Source: Triplophysa rosa
Lineage: Eukaryota > Chordata > Actinopteri > Cypriniformes > Nemacheilidae
Reading direction: 5' to 3'
Length of the DNA: 64,000 bases
Assembly (NCBI RefSeq): GCF_024868665.1
Contig: NC_079907.1
Span: 18,556,126-18,620,125, forward strand
A program made the translations under genes and the position numbers. Every line of letters begins with the position of its first letter. Positions within the stretch are counted from its first letter, which is position 1. A model generated the notes under the pieces. That model was given only the letters and a program-made list of their open reading frames with translations, was not told the DNA's origin and did no database searches. Positions 23,355 to 34,203 of the stretch are shown here, in pieces.

Positions 23355-24058
23355 TTTGAGTGCATTTAATGTGCTTCTACTTAAACCACTCTTTGTTTGT
23401 CTTGGCAATATGTTTTGGGTCTTTGTCATGTTAAAGGCACATACACGACCCATCTTCAGAGATCTAGTTAAGAGGAGGAGGTTCTCGTCCAAGATTTTAC
23501 AGTACATGGGCCCGTTCCTCAGCCCCTCAATGAGATGAAGTCACCCTGTACCCGTAACACAGATAAAAAGACCTAAAGCAGAATGTTTCCAACACTGTCA
23601 ATTTTGGTCTCACAGCAGTGCCAGCACTTTCGCCAAAGCCTTTTCTGAATCATCTTGATGTTCATTGTCAAACTTCAGATGAGCCAGGTGGGCCTTCTTG
23701 GGCAGGAGGACCTTGCGGGTGCTTCAGGATTTCAATCTATCGTGGCATAGCACGTTACCAATGGTTTGCTTGCTAACTGTGGTCCCAACTGTCTTGAAAT
23801 CATTAACAAGCTTCTTCCGTGTGGTTCTGGGCTGATCTTTAACCTTTCTCATGATCATCTTTACTCCATTGGGGAAATCTTGCAGGGAGCTCCAGACCAA
23901 GGGCAATTGATAGTTATTTAGTATTTCTTCTATTTCCAAATAATCACACCAACAGTTGTCTCCTTCTCACCAAGCTTCTGTCTGTAGCCTATTCAAGGTT
24001 TGTGCAGGTCTACAATCTTGTCCCTGACATAATTTGAAACCTATTTGGTCTTGACCAT
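23355..24058 (-). pseudogene. Tc1 transposase, N-terminal and central piece
   Basis: Starting at the ATG at 24058, the minus strand encodes the paired helix-turn-helix DNA-binding region. It includes [20 protein letters not shown] followed by [14 protein letters not shown] (23724-23939), and then the start of the DDE domain. Several frameshifts and stops interrupt it. It continues to about 23355, where the inserted element cuts it. Intact Tc1 transposases are about 340 residues; this copy is dead. Confidence 0.85.
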
Positions 24059-24429
24059 GGTGGTGGAGAGGTTGAACTGGAAGATACAGATTCTGTTGGC
24101 AGGCATCTTTTATATACATAACAAGCTGATTTAGGAGTACTTTCTTAAAGTGACAGGACTAATCTGCGGTCCATATAGGCACATAACCAATCTGGGGAGG
24201 CAGAATTCTTGCTAGTTGGTAGGGGGTCAAATACTTATTTCACTGACTGAAATGCAAATCAATTTATAACCTTTATATAACATTTTTTTAATTCTTTTTT
24301 ATATTCTGTCTCTATCAGTTAAAATTAACCTACCATAAAAATGATAGACCCTTCATTTCTTTGTAAGCAGGCAAACTTACAAAATCAGCAGGGGATCAAT
24401 TTTTTTTTTGTGGATGTATACAGTATACT

Positions 24430-25530
24430 CAAATACCTACCTGTCCCTTTGCTGTGGATTTACCTGCTGTCTGTGCCAATAAACTGTGTTATCGTTCTTA
24501 CCCTCTGTCTCTCTATGGTGTGTTGTAACAATGTTAAAAGATGCCATAACACGGTGACTTAATAATTATCAATAAAAAGTAACATTAATCTGAAGATGCA
24601 TTGTTTTTCTTAAATTCCTACAATATACTAAGATCAAGCTGTAAATATTCAAATCTCTTAAAGGAATAGTAAACCTGTAAATGGGCAAATTATCCATTTT
24701 TGATGAACTATTCCTTTGAATCTCTAAACAAAATAACCTTGTAGTTTAACATTAAGTAGCATGAATAATATGTCGAAACTGTCTTTGTGTCAAAGCAGAT
24801 GTCCTGGAGTGCTCTGCAGATAGAGTATAATGCACTGAACCCAGCTCAGCTTCACCAAATTCCGAGAGAGTATAACTCACGGCGCTCGTGCCCTGCAGCA
24901 TGGACTCCCTCTAGTGATGAGACCACCACTGCTCTCTGAACCAGTAATACAGTTACTCTATATAAAGATTTTCACATAAGATTTTTTTGAGGCCTGTTCA
25001 CATTTCTCAGATGTATGCAGTATTCATATGTGATTAATATTTATTTTCACATATCAAGATCACAGCATTTACTCTATATTTATTAAGTATTGAGGTCACA
25101 GTATTCACACGCCAAAGCGAGGTGTTGCAATGTACAGTGTTTCCAGATGAAGACACCAATGGGACACATTTTGTATGTCATTCCTACTTTAACACATCAG
25201 GTTTATACAGTAGTATGATTCAAGACTATGGTTGTGTTGGAAAAAGGAGTTATGCAAAATTTCTAGTGCTGGTATTCTGCATACCAAATCTGGTGGTCCA
25301 AAGCTGGTGTTTTCAGCCACTTAAAAATGCTTTGGTGGACAAATGGCCTCAGTTTTTATGTAATTAATGATTATATCTTATACCTTTCATGATTCCAGTG
25401 AAATAGGAATGGAATGAATTTCAGCAATGCATGAGCTTTTTTAAGTGAATGTAATAAAAACAATGCTTTTTTATGTCATCTCCCTCCTGACCAGTAAGGC
25501 TCTCAATTGGGCTGGGAATGTTTGGGAAGC
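24430..25530. other. Intergenic sequence with one hairpin-like MITE scrap
   Basis: No gene is supported. At 24659-24716 aaaggaatagt and aactattccttt form an inverted pair 58 bases long overall, a miniature of the 'tagttcaccc' MITE type. The frame at 25122-25367 (81 residues) has no recognisable domain and is probably chance. Confidence 0.45.
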
Positions 25531-25539
25531 CACAAACCA

Positions 25540-25640
25540 CAACTGTCCGTAAACTACAACGCTTTCTGGGGTTTCTACAGACGCTTCATTTCAAACTTCA
25601 GCTCAATCGCCTCTCCATTCACCTCAGAATATCTTGTGTA
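25540..25640 (+). pseudogene. Ty3/Gypsy reverse transcriptase scrap
   Basis: About 100 bases encode, with one frameshift, a block like LQRFLGF followed by YRRFI and NFSSIASPFT, which is the Gypsy segment just after the RT palm. It is interrupted by the solo LTR that follows. Nothing else of the element is recognised to the left. Confidence 0.7.
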
Positions 25641-25648
25641 CTGGGAGG

Positions 25649-26259
25649 TGTTACGCCCCGTCTAGGGGTAAGGGTGCAACATGAAAGAGTCGGAGAAAGG
25701 AATGAATTACAATAATAAAAATTTATTGTTTTAACTTGGGACCTAAGGATTCAAGAGTTGACATAGCCAAAATAAAATAAAAAACTTCCTTTATTTTAAA
25801 CCTTCTTGCTAAACCCTAATAGCAACAGAAGAAAACAAAAATACAATGCATAACCTAACTCCCTTAACAGAAACAAAGATCAAACTTAATAAAACAAAAG
25901 AGTGGCGTCAGACTCACTACTTTCCCAAGTTAAGCGGTATTTACAAATATATACAAGTTAGAATATTTACAAGGAATAATCCACAGATCATAAACGAAAA
26001 CCAAGCTCAACGTCATTAACAGGCAAAAAGGTCTAGTATCACGGTATACGTTCAATAAGCCAGAACAACACACACAGCGAGTGAGCACAAAATGCACTGT
26101 TGAGAGAAGTGAAGACTGGATTCTTATAGGCAACAGGTGTCGTCATGAACCAATAAGGGCAAAGGAATGATCAATCGTCAGGAGCCAATCAGGTTTCTTC
26201 CTGGACAGAGACACAAACAAACTTCTCCCACAGGCAAATAAACATAGAAGGTCGTAACA
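25649..26259 (-). mobile_element. Solo LTR (611 bp) with 4-bp target duplication
   Basis: The segment begins TGTTACG and ends CGTAACA, with gagg immediately outside each end (25645-25648, 26260-26263). Read on the minus strand it has a promoter-like cctataagaatcc and, further on, an AATAAA with a T-rich tail, so the LTR points left. No internal retroelement sequence accompanies it. It is probably the product of LTR-LTR recombination. Confidence 0.7.
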
Positions 26260-26399
26260 GAGGGGTACGGACCAGAAGAACAATCATGGGTAGCTCGAGA
26301 GGACGTTCTGATCCCACTCTCCTAACGGATTTTCACAACTCGCACCCGAACTGTCCAGCCCCTCTCCCCCGCAGCCGACCTTGTTGACCTGTGAGGTCA

Positions 26400-27810
26400 G
26401 CTGGAGTGGACAGTGGAGGGGGGCGAGCTCTCCACATCCCCCGTATCAGTCTTCCTGTGGATTGTTCACCCCATTGAACCTCCAGTTCAGTTCAGTCCTT
26501 GGGTGGCATCGTTCATCTGCCCTGAGTGGTGACGGGTTACTGACTACATCTGCAGGGTTATAACATAATATAGGGTGCATAATCTAATTTATTTGATAAC
26601 ATCATTAATGTGATTAAATGTTAAATAGTGAGATACAAAGTATTGGAGTAGATTTGTTTGTGATGATTTTAAGGTGTTTCATCTTTGCTTGTTTGGAGAA
26701 CAAAGTGTATGTTGACTGACTTAAACATACAAAAAGACATAAACATACAATAAAGTGCATGTGAACACTATTCTAGAACATTGTTATTATATACTGAAAT
26801 ATCAGGACATTAACACTATCAATACATTACAGAATACAATATTTTTTCTTCACGTCTCCATAGAGGGCACCAAATCATAACATCAGTTTGTAGAAATTGT
26901 AAGTTGCCCATGCATGTATTAGACACGTAAAATTTCTCAAATTAAAGTGTCAGAACAGAAATCTTGGGTGCGTATATAAAAGGTAGAATGCAGCTGGACA
27001 GACAACTGTATGACAAACAACTGTATGACTTTACAGACTTAAGTGACAGTATGTAGTGCAGACGAACAGTGCAAAGTATAAATAGACAGACTGTACAAAA
27101 AAGACAATATACATTATACACATGTGGACAGTATATACACAATATACACAAGATATACGCATTGACGTTGAACATACACAGCAAATTACTGAGTGATAAA
27201 AACCTAGTGTAGTGCATCTAGTGATAAAATCTGGTGTTGATTACAATTATTATAGCCTATGCTTTATCACTTGTTTAGTGATGATGCACAGTGTTTCCTT
27301 TGGGTGTTTGCGTATAATCAAAATTTGTGCATGTCCAGAGAATTTTCAATCTTCCCGCCCATCAAGCTCCAGTCTTGTCTTTGTGGACTGGATTCGTTTG
27401 CCTATACACAAGCTCCAAGGTATATAATTATTAAGTTGTGATTTAAATACAAATTGTATTTATTATATATTATAGTGTTTGTGTGAAAAATACCTTTATT
27501 ATTTGCCTCGGTTTAACCTAACATTGACACGGTTAAAGTATTTCTCACAAGATTAATACACAAAGTCAACACTGCTTAATGTTCTTTAATTAAGTATTAA
27601 AATGTTTTAAAATATCATAGTATTGATAATTAGCAACGTAGCATTTACCTCAGTTTAATTTCGCGCGCCTTTTTAATCCACTGTTTAGTCATGAGTTTAC
27701 CATTTACGGGTAAACTAAGATGTAAAAAATCGTAAGTACATTTTAAAGAAATGTTTTAACGTTTAGTTAAAACTGACACGGTATTCCATCCCTCGAATTC
27801 GCAGGACAGC
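26400..27810. other. Intergenic sequence, low information
   Basis: No exon or element with clear borders. The stretch 26940-27200 is rich in tataca/acagt runs and may be the 3' UTR of a LINE on the minus strand. A palindrome gtttaccatttacgggtaaac lies near 27695-27715. Confidence 0.4.
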
Positions 27811-27813
27811 ACC

Positions 27814-27984
27814 ATGACTGAAAGTGAAGCGGTGAGACTTCTAAATTTGTTAATGGAGGACGATGGACATAGACGTAAATTTAGTAACTTGTGTGTTGTC
27901 TTTGTGCTAATTTTAATAGCTAAATTAAGTAATCTAGCAGTTTTAACATTTTTTGTGTGCTACCCACATAATGCATCATTTTGA
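27814..27984 (+). CDS. Hypothetical short ORF or first exon (56 residues)
   Basis: An ATG in good context (caccATGa) opens a frame starting MTESEAVRLLNLLMEDDGHR, followed by a hydrophobic segment (FVLILIAKLSNLAVLTFFV) and a stop. A splice donor-like gtgaga follows the sixth codon, so it may be only a short first exon. No family is recognised. The acidic start followed by a membrane-like helix could be real or chance. Confidence 0.25.
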   Translation: MTESEAVRLLNLLMEDDGHRRKFSNLCVVFVLILIAKLSNLAVLTFFVCYPHNASF

Positions 27985-28087
27985 AACTGACAGGATTTGG
28001 ATTGTTAAGCTTAGTTTATTTGTCATTTGGTTTAATAGGGTTCCCAACCTTTGTATGGCCTTCTTTTATCCCGCAACAGGCCCTTTT

Positions 28088-28440
28088 CACAATGACGTCA
28101 CTTAACTTCCGCATTTTCACAAAGCAGTGTATCATAACATCCGTCTTGCAACAAACAAGAAGACGAAGAAGAAGAACTTCCGTTTTGCCGTCGCACTGGA
28201 ATTTAACAACAGTGAGAAAAAAACTGAAAGAACACGTATTCAAGTACTTATCCTAGCACCTTCGCTAACACAAAAAGAAAACAAAACACTTACCTTCATA
28301 GTCAAACAGGTACTGTTCAACAAAGAATTTGTGTCCTTTCTCTAGCTTTGATCTTGTCGTTAGAGAAAATTTGTCTGCAAGACGTTGTACATCATCTAGA
28401 CGTATTTGTGGCAGATGTGCAAGCGACTTGGTAAACTCAG
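28088..28440 (-). repeat. Dispersed repeat, copy without the hAT insertion
   Basis: The first 230 bases match 3624-3853 in inverted orientation. This copy continues into the upstream exon (28294-28440) that copy 1 has lost. It shows the continuous sequence ttgttgaacagtacctgttt, the pre-insertion state of the hAT target at 2516-2523. It is cut at 28441 by the 'agtggtggacag' repeat. Confidence 0.8.
28294..28440 (-). pseudogene. Coding-like exon of an unidentified repeat-borne protein
   Basis: The minus strand has an open frame of 49 codons with LPQIRLDDVQRLADKFS and KGHKFFVEQYLFDYEG, followed by a consensus donor (gaag|gtaagt). The composition is clearly protein-like, and the exon recurs in truncated form at copy 1. 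The 'GHKFF-EQY-DYE' pattern resembles C-terminal parts of nuclease-like proteins in fish transposons, but I cannot name the family. It is cut off on its 5' side by an inserted repeat. Confidence 0.5.
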
Positions 28441-28640
28441 TGGTGGACAGTAACGAAGTAAATTTGCCTGAGTACTGTACTTAAGTACACTTTTTGAGTA
28501 TCTGTACTTTACTTGAGTATTATTTTTTCTGAGTACTTGTACTTTAACTTCACTACATTTGAAAGACAAATATCATACTTTTTACTCCACTACATTTATA
28601 AAAAGGTCCAAAAGTAGAAAATGGTTTCTATGCAGCGGGN
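28441..28640. mobile_element. Fragment of an 'agtggtggacagtaacgaagt' dispersed DNA repeat
   Basis: It starts agtggtggacagtaacgaag and contains repeated gagtactgtacttaagtac and tgtactttaacttcactac motifs of a very common teleost non-autonomous DNA transposon, probably hAT. Only the left 200 bases are clear. Confidence 0.65.
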
Positions 28641-30184
28641 GAAGATCTTGACAAACGGAAAATCTGTCAATTAAGCACATTTAATTTGCCCCCCCAAAAA
28701 ACAGAAGAGAGGATCTAAGAAATCTTTATATAAATAACTTATTCAATAACGTTATTTATTTACATGTCACTATGTCTTCAATTGACCTTTAAATATTAAA
28801 ACATCTGCTTGTTAAGAATGTGCAAAAATATTTTCTCCCATGTGTTCTAAATGTTTTGTCTATCCCTCAATTAAATTCCCCCACTTAACTGAATTAATAA
28901 GCAGAGAAATCAATCACTGCTGAGTTCACATAAATATTTGAAGCACATGAAAGGGGTATGCCTGTCATTGTGCTCAGTTTCCTTCTGCATCACTGTGCAG
29001 CAGAGCCAGGCTATGATGGCCTAACAAAATAAATACTCATTTAAAATAATATTATACCGATACAGAACAGCAAGTCTTCATGCACAGGTCTGTACACAAG
29101 TGCACAAAATACATGATATGGTTAGGCATACTCTGGAAACAGAAAAGCACAAACTAAACTGAACAGAACTGAACAGTGAAACTCAGTTTTGTTTTACGCA
29201 ATACAGTCTTTTTTACTGTCTCAGAAAAAAAAGCATTAATTTACAGATTATGCTTTAATCATGTTGATAAATTACCCATATGAATTACCTGTATGGTTTA
29301 GACAATGAAGTAGATCAAGGAGCATCCAGTCTATAAAATTATGTAAGATGTCTTTTCACACTTGGTACTGGGTTGTGGGTTCAACATTGATGGCAAGATT
29401 AAAGACATCTGCAAATCTAAAGATTGAACAGAAATTACAGTACATAACAACACATCAATGATTACAGACCAAATCTACCACAGTAGTTTGTAATAAGTTC
29501 ACAGTGGAACTACCAACATCAGTAAAATTACAAAAATTAGGATATAAAACTTAAATATTATACAAAATATATTTATATATATATATAAAATATTAAACTA
29601 ACTTTAATACTGAAGACAGCAGATCACTTTGTTACTATACATTTACTGTAAAAAAAAACATGGTTAAATTTTTTTAAGTGTGCTTTTACCATCAGTTAAA
29701 CTTAAATTCATGTTCTGAATAAATTATCATATTTCAACTCAGTTTCACAGAAAGGCAGATAGACTAACAGTTGGTTTTGCAACAAGCTCAGGGGCTAATA
29801 ATATGAGCACTTTGCCAACTTGAACGTTTAAATCCGTTCTTATGCCTTAGGCTGCACAGAAAAGTTAAAGGAATTAAAGTTACATTCAATTCGGATCCCT
29901 TATTGTTGTCCAACTTGTATTAGTGTCCTTTTGTAGCTAGAAGTTTTAAGTTCATCTAGTTCCGCATATCACACAATAAAACTCGTTTTCTAGAACTGCA
30001 TCATTAGGATAACATAAAAAAACACACGTCATATGTTTGGCGACGAATCGACGACGTGAGTATCAGACGTGCTTAGTGACGACGTGAGTATCAGGCGTCA
30101 TGTGCGACGTACCTAGCTCAGACGTAGTTAGAACACATATTATGACGGGTAATTAGAGCCATTTCTAAGCCTTACCAGGAGAAG
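28640..30184. other. Gene-free AT-rich stretch
   Basis: One ambiguous base lies at 28640. No exon, RNA gene or bordered element was recognised in about 1.5 kb. A short atat-rich run lies near 29570-29590. Confidence 0.45.
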
Positions 30185-30624
30185 CAGTAGCGGTTCTAGA
30201 CTACTGTAACTGGGGGGGCCAGGCAGGGGCCACTTATGCTTTTAGGGGGCACACTAACATGTGTCATGATTAATTTTCAGTCATTTTTCACTGTCATGTA
30301 TTACTGTTTTCTCTAAGTAAACTAATAAAACAAGTTCAGCTCCAAATTACTGTTCCATGGTCATTTATTTCACAACACATTGTATATAGTCAAAATAACA
30401 ATGACAACAATAATAACATTTAGGCACTTTTCTGCATCTTAAATGTNAGTAGTTAGCATTCACATGAAAGTGTGCCAAAACCACATATATCACATGGGAA
30501 AATTTTGAAATTCATGTTTTTTTTCTTTGTGTAAAGGAAATACCTGATAATGTGACTTATGTTAAGATGACTGCTTAAGTTGATTTTTGGATATCTTGTT
30601 TGTGGGTAGTTTTTCATTTATGTA
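30185..30624. mobile_element. Probable hAT left-end fragment
   Basis: cagtagcggttctagac followed by gggggggccaggcaggggcc resembles the end of the hAT group whose termini read 'cagggccggttctaga'. No matching right end was found before the next repeat, and one ambiguous base occurs at 30447. Confidence 0.45.
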
Positions 30625-31662
30625 TGTTCCCACCACTTATAACAATGTATTAAAATATGGGTGCATTACTAAAAAGCACAAATCTCAGGACATCACAAAA
30701 TTTCTCCAGGATTTAAAACCCACTCGGACCCCAGGGGGTTAAAATGATTGATCTGCACATGATGCAGCATCTTTGCCTTCATTATGCAGACTACACATAA
30801 CATATTGTTCATAAGAGTATATAGTATATACTGTACTTGTCAACTAATAATTCTGTTATTGTGAGGTGATGCATTTTTTAATTGTTTGACATTAAATTGA
30901 TAGCATGTAGAGTACTCATTTGGGCTGTAAACTATGTGATGCTGGACATATCAAATAACCGTATTTGTGTTCTTCTGTTACAGGTGTGGACTGAAACCAC
31001 TGGAGCACGAGACGGGTGGAAAAAAAGCCCTTAACGCTGTCTGGCACAAAACATCAGACTGTCAGCAGTTTAAGCGTTCAAAATATTTTTTGTTCAGTTG
31101 AGTTTAAAGAACCCTTTCTAATCTGAAATCTATGAAACTATTTTTAATGAATTCAACATTTAAGACTGTTTTAAGGTTGAGTTAAATATTCTGTGTTAAG
31201 GATCAGAAAATGATAATAAATTTAATATTGAACATCCATGTGTTTTTCATTTTCAGAATGCACCTATTATGTTTATGATGTACAGGCAAATATAAAGTAG
31301 TAGATTATTCATTTTGAAGACTAACATCTAACAAAGCAACATCCAAATGCTGCAGTTATCATTTAATCAGTAAAAATTGGTATTTGGTAAAGCATAAGAA
31401 TGGGAAAGGTCAATTAAAATTTAAGAATAACAAAAACTGTACTGTCCAGGTAGGAAACCTCAAAAAACATAATCTAGAACCACTCAAGTATACACTATGC
31501 AGGGCTCCTCCATTAAACATACGGGCCTTGGTTTAATCCACATGGGCTTTATAAGATGGGACCAATATGGGCCTTACACATATTGCCCATTTGGGTCCCA
31601 CATGGGCCCCACTCAGATTCTACGTAGGATTCATGTGGGCTAATTCACATAGGGCCGACATT
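30625..31662 (-). mobile_element. Partial inverted copy of the 15378-18078 element
   Basis: This segment matches 15455-16495 in inverted orientation, from the cccaccacttataacaatg block through the 'cccactcggacccc' block to the subterminal array with acccaaatgggc-type motifs. Both its outermost terminus and its other half are missing. It shows that the element is repeated and that the two copies have diverged by many substitutions. Confidence 0.85.
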
Positions 31663-32408
31663 ATTATTATTTATTATTTGCTTTTGACAGCATTTTTAAA
31701 TATCGTCCCAAATAATTCTTAAATACTACAAACAATTAAAAAAATTACATTTCGGAATTAAATTCTTAGCTAACAAAAGTAAGTTATTAATAGTTTGACC
31801 TCCTTTTTCACAGTTTCCATATTACATTTTTTTATAATTGAAAACATTTTACTAATTTAACCACAATTATTGCACTTTGTCCAGGAATTAAAGAAAATTA
31901 TGCTCTGAAAAAACAGGGTCTGTGTTTTCTGGAAATGAGTTACAGAATTTACACAATATAGGAACTCCCCAGAAGGATAAATATCATACAATTTTGAAAT
32001 GTATTTTTTTTGGGAAACACTGGAAACTTGAAATAGGAGGTTCTAAGTTTAAGCATTCGTTTGTCAAAGAACATATCAAAATTCTTTCGTACAGCCATTA
32101 CCAATTATTTTGATGTTGAGTATCTGATATTCAAACGAACAAAAACAAAGATTAGGATAGCTAGTAAGGACATGTTCTTATTGTATAAAAGTTTAGGGGA
32201 AAAACTTTTTAAACATATTGGTCATAAATGGTAAATTTCACATACACAAACAAAAATGACCAAATAATAAACCCAAAATCATACTATTCAAAACTGAATG
32301 AAAGCATTATTTCGAGAAGGCTCTTATAGATACGATAAATAAAAACAGCAAAACAATGATATAGAATTATTGCAACCTGTTCCTTTATTGATTTATTGTA
32401 AGATATAT
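31663..32408. other. Unassigned AT-rich stretch before the assembly gap
   Basis: A frame at 31922-32113 is protein-like over a short stretch (KCIFFGKHWKLE), perhaps a LINE relic, but no conserved motif secures it. The rest is unassigned. Confidence 0.35.
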
Positions 32409-32508
32409 NNNNNNNNNNNNNNNNNNNNNNNNNNNNNNNNNNNNNNNNNNNNNNNNNNNNNNNNNNNNNNNNNNNNNNNNNNNNNNNNNNNNNNNNNNNN
32501 NNNNNNNN
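32409..32508. other. Assembly gap of 100 N
   Basis: Exactly 100 ambiguous bases, the usual placeholder for a scaffold join of unknown size. The sequences on either side need not be adjacent. Confidence 0.98.
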
Positions 32509-32764
32509 AATTTATGGTTCCAACCCCCACTTATCCTGTCTCACCTCATCTGCCACAGTAACTTTCCACTGAGCAATACAGAAAGCACATGACAAAAGCA
32601 CACAGCTTAATGATTTAATGAAAGAAAACACTTATTGATTATATTGATAATTAAATCATACTTTTATCTGAAAAATATTCCCACAAACTCTATTGTGGGC
32701 AAGGTAAATGCAATAGGGGGAAAGGCGCGCTCCGCTGATGAAATAAAAAAAAAGATGGCACGAC

Positions 32765-33064
32765 CTAAGGAGACGTACAAAGGAGAAGGTCGCTTTTAAT
32801 GAAGCATCGGCAAAGCAGACAGGTGGTGGTCTTGTTGAGGAAATGCCCTTGACACCATTAGAGGAACTTGTCCATCAGTCACTCACTGGAGAGCAAGTAA
32901 CCGGGGTTGATGGATTTGATTCGCTGGAACATATTCAGGAGAGTTTTTCTCAAGGTACAGATCTGGGCTATATGCGTAGCCTAAATGTAAATATTTTAAA
33001 ATCTCTGCATAACCATAGTCCAGTTTGGATTCTAATGTTAGATTATGTAATCATGTTTTTTTAA
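32765..33064 (+). pseudogene. C-terminal part of a Harbinger Myb-like/DNA-binding protein
   Basis: The plus strand encodes a basic linker (RRRTKEKVAFNE), the signature AKQTGGGLVEE and a C-terminal tail with PLTPLEELVHQSLTG. Harbinger Myb/SANT-like proteins typically have 'KTGGGP...' followed by a 'LT..EE' tail of this kind. In that family the protein is required with the nuclease for DNA binding and nuclear import. Its N-terminal DNA-binding domain is not found upstream and may be lost at the gap. It faces the nuclease gene, as usual for these elements. Confidence 0.6.
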
Positions 33065-33277
33065 ATAGGAAACGCGTCCTTAGCTGTCCACAGTTCGTTT
33101 TAGAATGTCCTCAACAGTTGAACAACTTTTTTGCCTTGTAAAATGACAAGAGACCAATAAGAATGCTACTTTATTTGCTGCTTAATTTTTTTAGGAACCA
33201 AAAAAGAACAGCTCATGTTTAGTAAAAGTGAACTAAATAATTCCAAAAGAAAAATACAACCCAAAAAAATACAACTT

Positions 33278-34203
33278 ATTTAGTTAGCCCGTAACTGTCG
33301 TCCATCCCCAGTGTGAATGGGTTCAGAGTTTTGCCCAAGGTCTGCATCTGCATCTTCGTCACTTGGTTCTTCAACTGTTGCGAATGGTTTACCAGTGCGC
33401 ACTGCGTGTGAAGCATGCAGCATGCCACAACCATTTGGCAGACTTTTTCTGGGCTGAAGAGAAGTGCTCCTCCCGTTCGGTCTAACGCACGAAAACGGCT
33501 TTTCAGCAAACCGAATATCCGTTCAGTGACGTTTCTTGTCCTGCAGTGGGCCGGATTGTAGCACTCCTCTGATTGTGACCTCGGGTTCTGGACTGGTGTC
33601 ATCACCCAGGGATGTAACGGGTAAGCATGGTCACCTTCAGAACAAGAGATAGTTAAATAAAACATAACACTTTAATGCATTATATGTTGTAAAAAAGGAA
33701 TGGTAAAAACAAGTTGACCATACCTAATAGCCTGCCATCACCATACTGTCCATCCTTCATTTTCTTGAAAAGTGTGCAATTTCCGAAAAATGAATGCGTC
33801 ATGAACGGACCCTGGGTATTTAGTCACAACGTTGGTAATTAAAGTTTTGGAGTCGCACACTGCCTGGAAGTTGATGGAGTATGTGTGCTTCCTGTTGCCG
33901 AACACATGCTCCATTTCAGAGGGGGGATCAACTGAACATGTGTTCCATCAATAGCTCCAAGCCCATTTGCTAAACCCGACATGGCCTGAAAACACTGTTT
34001 GATATTTTGGAGAGCTTCCGGACGATTTGGGAATATTATATGCTTATATATTATTTTCATTAGTGACTTCAGTACCACGGACAACACAGAGGAAAATGCG
34101 GACTGTAAAATCCCAGCTAAAGAAGCCAGAGTACGTTGAAGAGAACCAGAGGCCAAGAAATGAAGGGTGGCTAGAAGTTTTGATATACCTGGTATTGCGT
34201 GAC
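33278..34203 (-). pseudogene. PIF/Harbinger transposase (HARBI1-like DDE nuclease), broken
   Basis: Two exons are visible on the minus strand: about 34203-33723 and about 33638-33278, separated by a small GT-AG intron. The catalytic triad of the DDE_4 fold can be read as GAIDGTHV (first Asp), SVHDAFIF (second Asp) and TRNVTERIFGLLK (Glu). GDHAYPLHPWVMTPV and CCMLH blocks follow as in the family. A frameshift lies at the GGGGGG run near 33920. The N-terminal helix-turn-helix region is missing: a solo LTR sits at its upstream edge (34204). The enzyme cut and pasted its element; this copy is inactive. Confidence 0.88.

Larger units (their letters stand above)
19507..23361 (+). mobile_element. 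3.85-kb element with actcaaaaaaat termini carrying a SAMD3-like gene relic
   Basis: This segment interrupts the Tc1 transposase. It is bounded by 12-bp inverted sequences, actcaaaaaaat at 19507-19518 and atttttttgagt at 23350-23361. Near its left end an untranslated-looking exon ends in the donor gaag|gtaagt (about 19890). Towards the right lies a C-terminal coding remnant (22623-22829). It is itself invaded by the element at 20237-21716. The family is not named, and a direct target duplication could not be set. Confidence 0.55.
19107..24410 (-). mobile_element. Tc1-like transposon split by a 3.85-kb insertion
   Basis: The left end starts cagtgagggaaataattatt after a TA dinucleotide. The roughly 200-bp left terminal region (with tatttgatcccc twice) is repeated in inverted form at 24210-24400, the long inverted-repeat arrangement of fish Tc1 elements. 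The transposase lies on the minus strand in two pieces (19303-19500 and 23355-24058) separated by another element. The outermost right bases are degraded, so the exact right border is uncertain. Confidence 0.85.

Noticed and set aside
25122..25367. 81-residue frame with several cysteines
   Set aside because: No domain pattern, no splice context and no repeat match; treated as chance.
27981..28256. 91-residue frame with an arginine run (TRRRRRRTS)
   Set aside because: The run comes from an aag/aga-rich stretch in the dispersed repeat; the coding-like exon of that repeat is on the opposite strand.
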